A stretch of DNA of 64,000 nucleotides from Mesorhizobium_K sp040049215 (lineage in GTDB: Bacteria > Pseudomonadota > Alphaproteobacteria > Rhizobiales > Rhizobiaceae). The stretch is taken from NCBI RefSeq assembly GCF_040049215.1, contig NZ_JBDZDN010000007.1, forward strand, positions 116,285 to 180,284, written 5' to 3'. This document shows positions 61,106-64,000 of the stretch, piece by piece (position 1 is the first letter of the stretch; the number at the start of each line of letters is the position of its first letter). Below the pieces are notes generated by a model, which saw only the letters and a program-made list of their open reading frames with translations, searched no databases and was not told the origin of the DNA. Made by a program: the position numbers and the translations under genes.

Positions 61106-61792
61106 ATGGCGCCCCGTCCCGCACTAAACGCCATGGGGGACGCACGGGTGGTTGGGTACATAAAATTCGCCGACGATCTGTCGGCCTGGTTTGGCAAGGT
61201 CTTCGCCTGGTGCATCATGGCGATGACCATCGGCGTAGGCTACGAGGTGGTCGTGCGCTACCTCTTCAACGCGCCGACGCCCTGGGCCTTTGACATAAGC
61301 TACATGCTTTACGGCACGCTGTTCATGATGGCCGGCGCCTACACGCTGTCGCGCGACGGCCACGTGCGTGGCGACTTCATTTACCGGCTCTGGCGGCCGC
61401 GCACCCAGGCCGCCGTGGAACTGGTGCTCTACTTCCTCTTCTTTTTCCCCGGCGTGCTGGCGCTGATCTTCGCCGGATGGCGCTATGCCTCGCGTTCGTG
61501 GCGCTATCTGGAGGTAAGTTCCAACAGTCCGGCGAACATTCCGATTTTTCACTTCAAGTCGGTGATCATTGCTGCCGGCATCCTGCTGCTCGTTCAGGGC
61601 ATCGCCCAAGTGTTCCGCTGCATCATCTGCCTGAAGACCGGGACCTGGCTGCGCGCCGCGGATGATGTCGAGGAAACCGAGAAGATCCTCATGGAAGCCA
61701 AGACTCTCGACGCGCTGAAGCAAGGCTCGGAAGCGGTCGACATCCCTGCCGGCCGCGTCGGCGGCAAAGACGGGCGGGACGACAGGAAATGA
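61106..61792 (+). CDS. TRAP transporter small permease (DctQ type)
   Basis: Up to 228 residues with four membrane helices (roughly 25-45, 62-80, 100-122 and 150-170). The conserved YEVVVRYLFNAPTPWAFDISYMLYGTLFMMAGAYTLSRDGHVRGD is the DctQ core. The C-terminal tail (about 190-228) is charged and extends beyond the usual end. Start may be ATG 61106 or ATG 61133. Stop overlaps the DctM gene by four bases (ATGA). Confidence 0.9.
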   Translation: MAPRPALNAMGDARVVGYIKFADDLSAWFGKVFAWCIMAMTIGVGYEVVVRYLFNAPTPWAFDISYMLYGTLFMMAGAYTLSRDGHVRGDFIYRLWRPRTQAAVELVLYFLFFFPGVLALIFAGWRYASRSWRYLEVSSNSPANIPIFHFKSVIIAAGILLLVQGIAQVFRCIICLKTGTWLRAADDVEETEKILMEAKTLDALKQGSEAVDIPAGRVGGKDGRDDRK

Positions 61793-63213
61793 CCGACCCA
61801 GTCATCGCCGTTCTGATGCTCCTGATCCTGATCCTTGCGATCTTCCTCGGCTTCCCGGTTGCCTTCACCCTGATGGCTCTCGGCGTGGCGTTCGGCTACT
61901 ACGCATATTTCGACGCCTCGCGCATGTGGATGCCCTATACGCGCGCGGTCGAAGGCGGTGCCGACAGCTGGACCCAGCTCGAATCATGGGTCCACGGCTT
62001 CTTCAACAACCGCATCTTCGACCTGTTCGTGAACCAGACCTACGGGGTCATGTCGAACGATGTGCTGACCGCGATTCCGCTCTTCCTGTTCATGGGCTAC
62101 ATCGTCGAACGCGCCAACATCGTGGACCGGCTGTTCTCGACGCTCTACATCGCCACGCGCCGCGTGCCGGGCTCGATGGCGGTTGCCGCGCTGGTCACCT
62201 GCACGCTGTTCGCCACCGCCACCGGCATCGTCGGCGCCGTAGTCACGCTGATGGGTTTGCTGGCGCTCCCAGCCATGCTGAAGGCCAAATACGACGTGCG
62301 TTACGCCACCGGCGTGATCTGCGCCGGCGGTACGCTCGGGATATTGATCCCGCCTTCGATCATGCTGATCGTCTATGCGGCGACCTCGGGTGTTTCGGTG
62401 GTCCGGATGTATGCGGCGGCGCTCATACCCGGCCTGATGCTCGCCGGCCTCTATCTGGTTTACGTCGTCGGCCGTGCATTGCTTCAGCCGCACCTCGCGC
62501 CGAAGCCGAAGGACGAGGATGTCGGAGAACATTCGTTCCTCGAAATAGCCTGGATGATGTTCACCTCATTCGTGCCCCTCGCGTTCCTCATTCTCGCGGT
62601 GCTCGGCGCGATCCTGTTCGGCTTCGCCACCCCTTCGGAGGCCGCGGCGGTCGGCGCCGCCGGCGGCCTGATCCTCGCCGCCGCCTATCGCGCGCTGACC
62701 TGGCAGCGGCTGAAGGAGTCGGTTTATCTCACCGCCCGCACATCGGCGATGGTCTGCTGGCTTTTTGTCGGTTCGGCTACATTCGCCTCGGTCTTCGCGT
62801 ATCTCGGCGGCCAACAATTGGTCGGCGACTTCGTCACCGGGCTGGACATGTCGCCATTAATGTTCCTGATCGTCGCCCAGCTCATCATTTTCATTCTTGG
62901 CTGGCCGCTGGAATGGACCGAGATCATCGTCATCTTTATCCCGATCTTCCTGCCGCTTCTCGCGCAGTTCGATATCGACCCGCTGTTCTTCGGCATCCTC
63001 GTCGCGGTCAATCTCCAGACGGCGTTCCTCTCTCCGCCGATGGCGATGTCGGCCTATTACCTCAAGGGCATCGCCCCGGCGCATGTGCAGCTTCCCGACA
63101 TCTTCCGGGGCATGATGCCGTACATGTTCATGGTCATCCTGTGTCTGGTGCTGATCTATATCTTCCCGCAGACGGTCTACTGGCTGCCCAACCTCATCTA
63201 TGGGGGACGCTGA
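61789..63213 (+). CDS. TRAP transporter large permease (DctM type)
   Basis: 474 residues, about twelve helices. DctM signatures: IPLFLFMGYIVERANIVDRLF near 90, LVTCTLFATATGIVGAVVTLMGLLALPAML near 130-160, and GTLGILIPPSIMLIVYA near 185. It is the ion-coupled channel subunit that works with DctP and DctQ. Longer than the common 426 residues because of an insert around residues 35-75 typical of the larger TRAP subgroup. Coupled to dctQ by ATGA. Confidence 0.93.
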   Translation: MTDPVIAVLMLLILILAIFLGFPVAFTLMALGVAFGYYAYFDASRMWMPYTRAVEGGADSWTQLESWVHGFFNNRIFDLFVNQTYGVMSNDVLTAIPLFLFMGYIVERANIVDRLFSTLYIATRRVPGSMAVAALVTCTLFATATGIVGAVVTLMGLLALPAMLKAKYDVRYATGVICAGGTLGILIPPSIMLIVYAATSGVSVVRMYAAALIPGLMLAGLYLVYVVGRALLQPHLAPKPKDEDVGEHSFLEIAWMMFTSFVPLAFLILAVLGAILFGFATPSEAAAVGAAGGLILAAAYRALTWQRLKESVYLTARTSAMVCWLFVGSATFASVFAYLGGQQLVGDFVTGLDMSPLMFLIVAQLIIFILGWPLEWTEIIVIFIPIFLPLLAQFDIDPLFFGILVAVNLQTAFLSPPMAMSAYYLKGIAPAHVQLPDIFRGMMPYMFMVILCLVLIYIFPQTVYWLPNLIYGGR

Positions 63214-63216
63214 GAC

Positions 63217-63387
63217 ATGAACCGCAACCGCGTCATTGCCGTGATCGCATTTGCCGGGTTTTGCGCCTTCTTCGGCATTCTGCTGGTCAGGGTGGGCAGG
63301 ATCGACCTGGGCGTGGTGATCTCCATCACGCTGGCGCTCACCGCCTACGACATCTGGTCGCAACTCTTCCGCCGGCGGCCTCGCTAA
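63217..63387 (+). CDS. Small two-helix membrane protein at the end of the TRAP operon
   Basis: 56 residues starting MNRNRVIAVIAF. Two hydrophobic helices (about 6-24 and 30-46) flank a short GRIDLG loop, and the C-terminus is RRRPR. It starts three bases after the DctM stop, which argues for co-expression. No domain is recognised; it may be an accessory subunit of the transporter. Its stop overlaps the end of a minus-strand decayed frame. Confidence 0.65.
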   Translation: MNRNRVIAVIAFAGFCAFFGILLVRVGRIDLGVVISITLALTAYDIWSQLFRRRPR

Positions 63388-63645
63388 TCGAGGCGGATAT
63401 TTTTGCCATTCGCTACGAGCCGGATCCAGCCGCGATAGCGGACTTGATAGCTCGCCCAGGGATGCTGATAAGCGTCGCTACACGTCCGTGTGAGGCGCAG
63501 CGGGTATTCTGCTGCTCAAGCGTCTCGGCAAGATCGCGATTTCGTCCCTGCACCTCTTCGAAAAGCTTAGACTGCTCGCGCCTTATCGAGCTCGCGTTTG
63601 AGTACGGCAACTGTTGTTTCGAGCTCGACGTTCACCGCTGAACTT
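63384..63645 (-). pseudogene. Decayed remnant with sensor-kinase-like coiled coil
   Basis: On the minus strand, pieces of coding sequence lie in different frames. One frame gives TVAVLKRELDKAR; the next gives RREQSKLFEEVQGRNRDLAETLEQQ. The second is like the linker before GAF domains in large hybrid sensor kinases or cyclases of Rhizobiales (LFEEVQARNRDLTEALEQQ, from memory). A third frame then gives HPWASYQVRYRGWIRLVANGKNIRLD and a stop. No intact gene can be built, so this looks like a rearranged or frameshifted leftover. Confidence 0.5.
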
Positions 63646-64000
63646 TTCCGCGCCCGGGCCGCCTGATCGGGTCCGCTGCGTCGAAGATTAGCGCTAACAG
63701 GCTTAGAAAATCTAGGAGCCTAAAGTGGAACGGCGTTTGTAGCGGAGAGCAAATGCCAGTTAGTCGCTAGCCCACGGGGCTAACAGGTCTGCTTTTGGGA
63801 TCTAAGAAGCGTAGACGCATGCCCGCTTTGAGGGCGCGAAGCGGTCATCCATGATGTGCCGCCGAACGTCAAAAAGGCAGAACGTTCGCATATAGGCCAG
63901 ATTGGTGGGCTCAGCGAGCATTCGCGGACTGACCTCCAACTCGATGCACTTGCCGTACCTGATGCTTCAGGCTGGACTCGCTCTCCGTTTTTGGACCCGG
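63646..64000. other. Right-end region without a convincing gene
   Basis: No recognisable product on either strand. A minus-strand frame encodes a stretch including RMLAEPTNLAYMRTFCLFDVRRHIMDDRF between stops, but I know no match and it lacks a clear ribosome site. The composition is AT-richer than the housekeeping regions. Together with the adjacent remnant, this may be a degraded accessory segment. Confidence 0.4.

Overview
The window looks like the chromosome of a GC-rich alphaproteobacterium of the order Hyphomicrobiales, probably Phyllobacteriaceae (Mesorhizobium, Aminobacter or a relative). This is inferred from a BA14K-type protein, a gbpR-chvE-gguABC sugar-uptake cluster like that of Agrobacterium, phosphatidylcholine synthase, an IalB-type protein, HspQ and several ABC/TRAP uptake systems. 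The exact genus cannot be read from the sequence alone.

Layout. 1-2028: the 3' part of glycerol kinase and a BA14K-type envelope protein. 2029-13115: a genomic island of about 11 kb inserted in the 3' end of a tRNA-Lys(TTT) gene. It is bounded by a perfect 51-bp direct repeat (2058-2108 and 13065-13115). The island has a tyrosine integrase, an AlpA-like regulator, a primase-polymerase and small phage/satellite-type genes, all on the minus strand, and an Mrr-like restriction endonuclease gene as cargo. That gene is split by a 4.19-kb unit (3603-7792) with IS5-type inverted ends and CTAG on both flanks. Removing the unit and one CTAG restores a continuous 551-codon frame. The unit carries a -1-frameshift IS5-family transposase and three passenger genes: a TetR regulator, a CPBP-family membrane protease and a membrane-anchored beta-lactamase-fold serine hydrolase. 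This nested structure is the most interesting part of the window.

13116-20576: a channel-like membrane protein, a TonB-C-like periplasmic protein, and gbpR divergent from chvE-gguA-gguB-gguC. 20679-28048: CcdA, an alpha/beta hydrolase with an early amber stop, glmU, glmS, a flavin monooxygenase and a DUF502 protein. 28069-41483: recG divergent from sdhE-mfd, an ACT-domain protein, a DsbA-family oxidoreductase with a peptide-type binding protein, ialB, hspQ, an AEC transporter convergent with a UbiH-type hydroxylase, and pcs. 41486-47320: a quinone oxidoreductase and a four-gene BMP-type ABC importer. 47486-58049: a mostly minus-strand housekeeping block (rimO, terC-like, ybaK-like, MBL hydrolase, tatD, metG, holB, tmk, D,D-carboxypeptidase, rlpA). 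58194-64000: a small secreted protein with repeated CxGENC motifs, an alpha/beta hydrolase, tRNA-Ser(TGA), a TRAP transporter operon, and a decayed stretch with a sensor-kinase-like remnant.

How the genes work together. GlmS and GlmU make UDP-GlcNAc. Tmk and HolB feed DNA synthesis. RecG and Mfd handle stalled forks and stalled transcription. The ChvE/Ggu, BMP and TRAP systems bring in sugars, probably nucleosides, and probably organic acids. The island looks like a small integrative element whose defence-type cargo was later disrupted by a gene-carrying IS.
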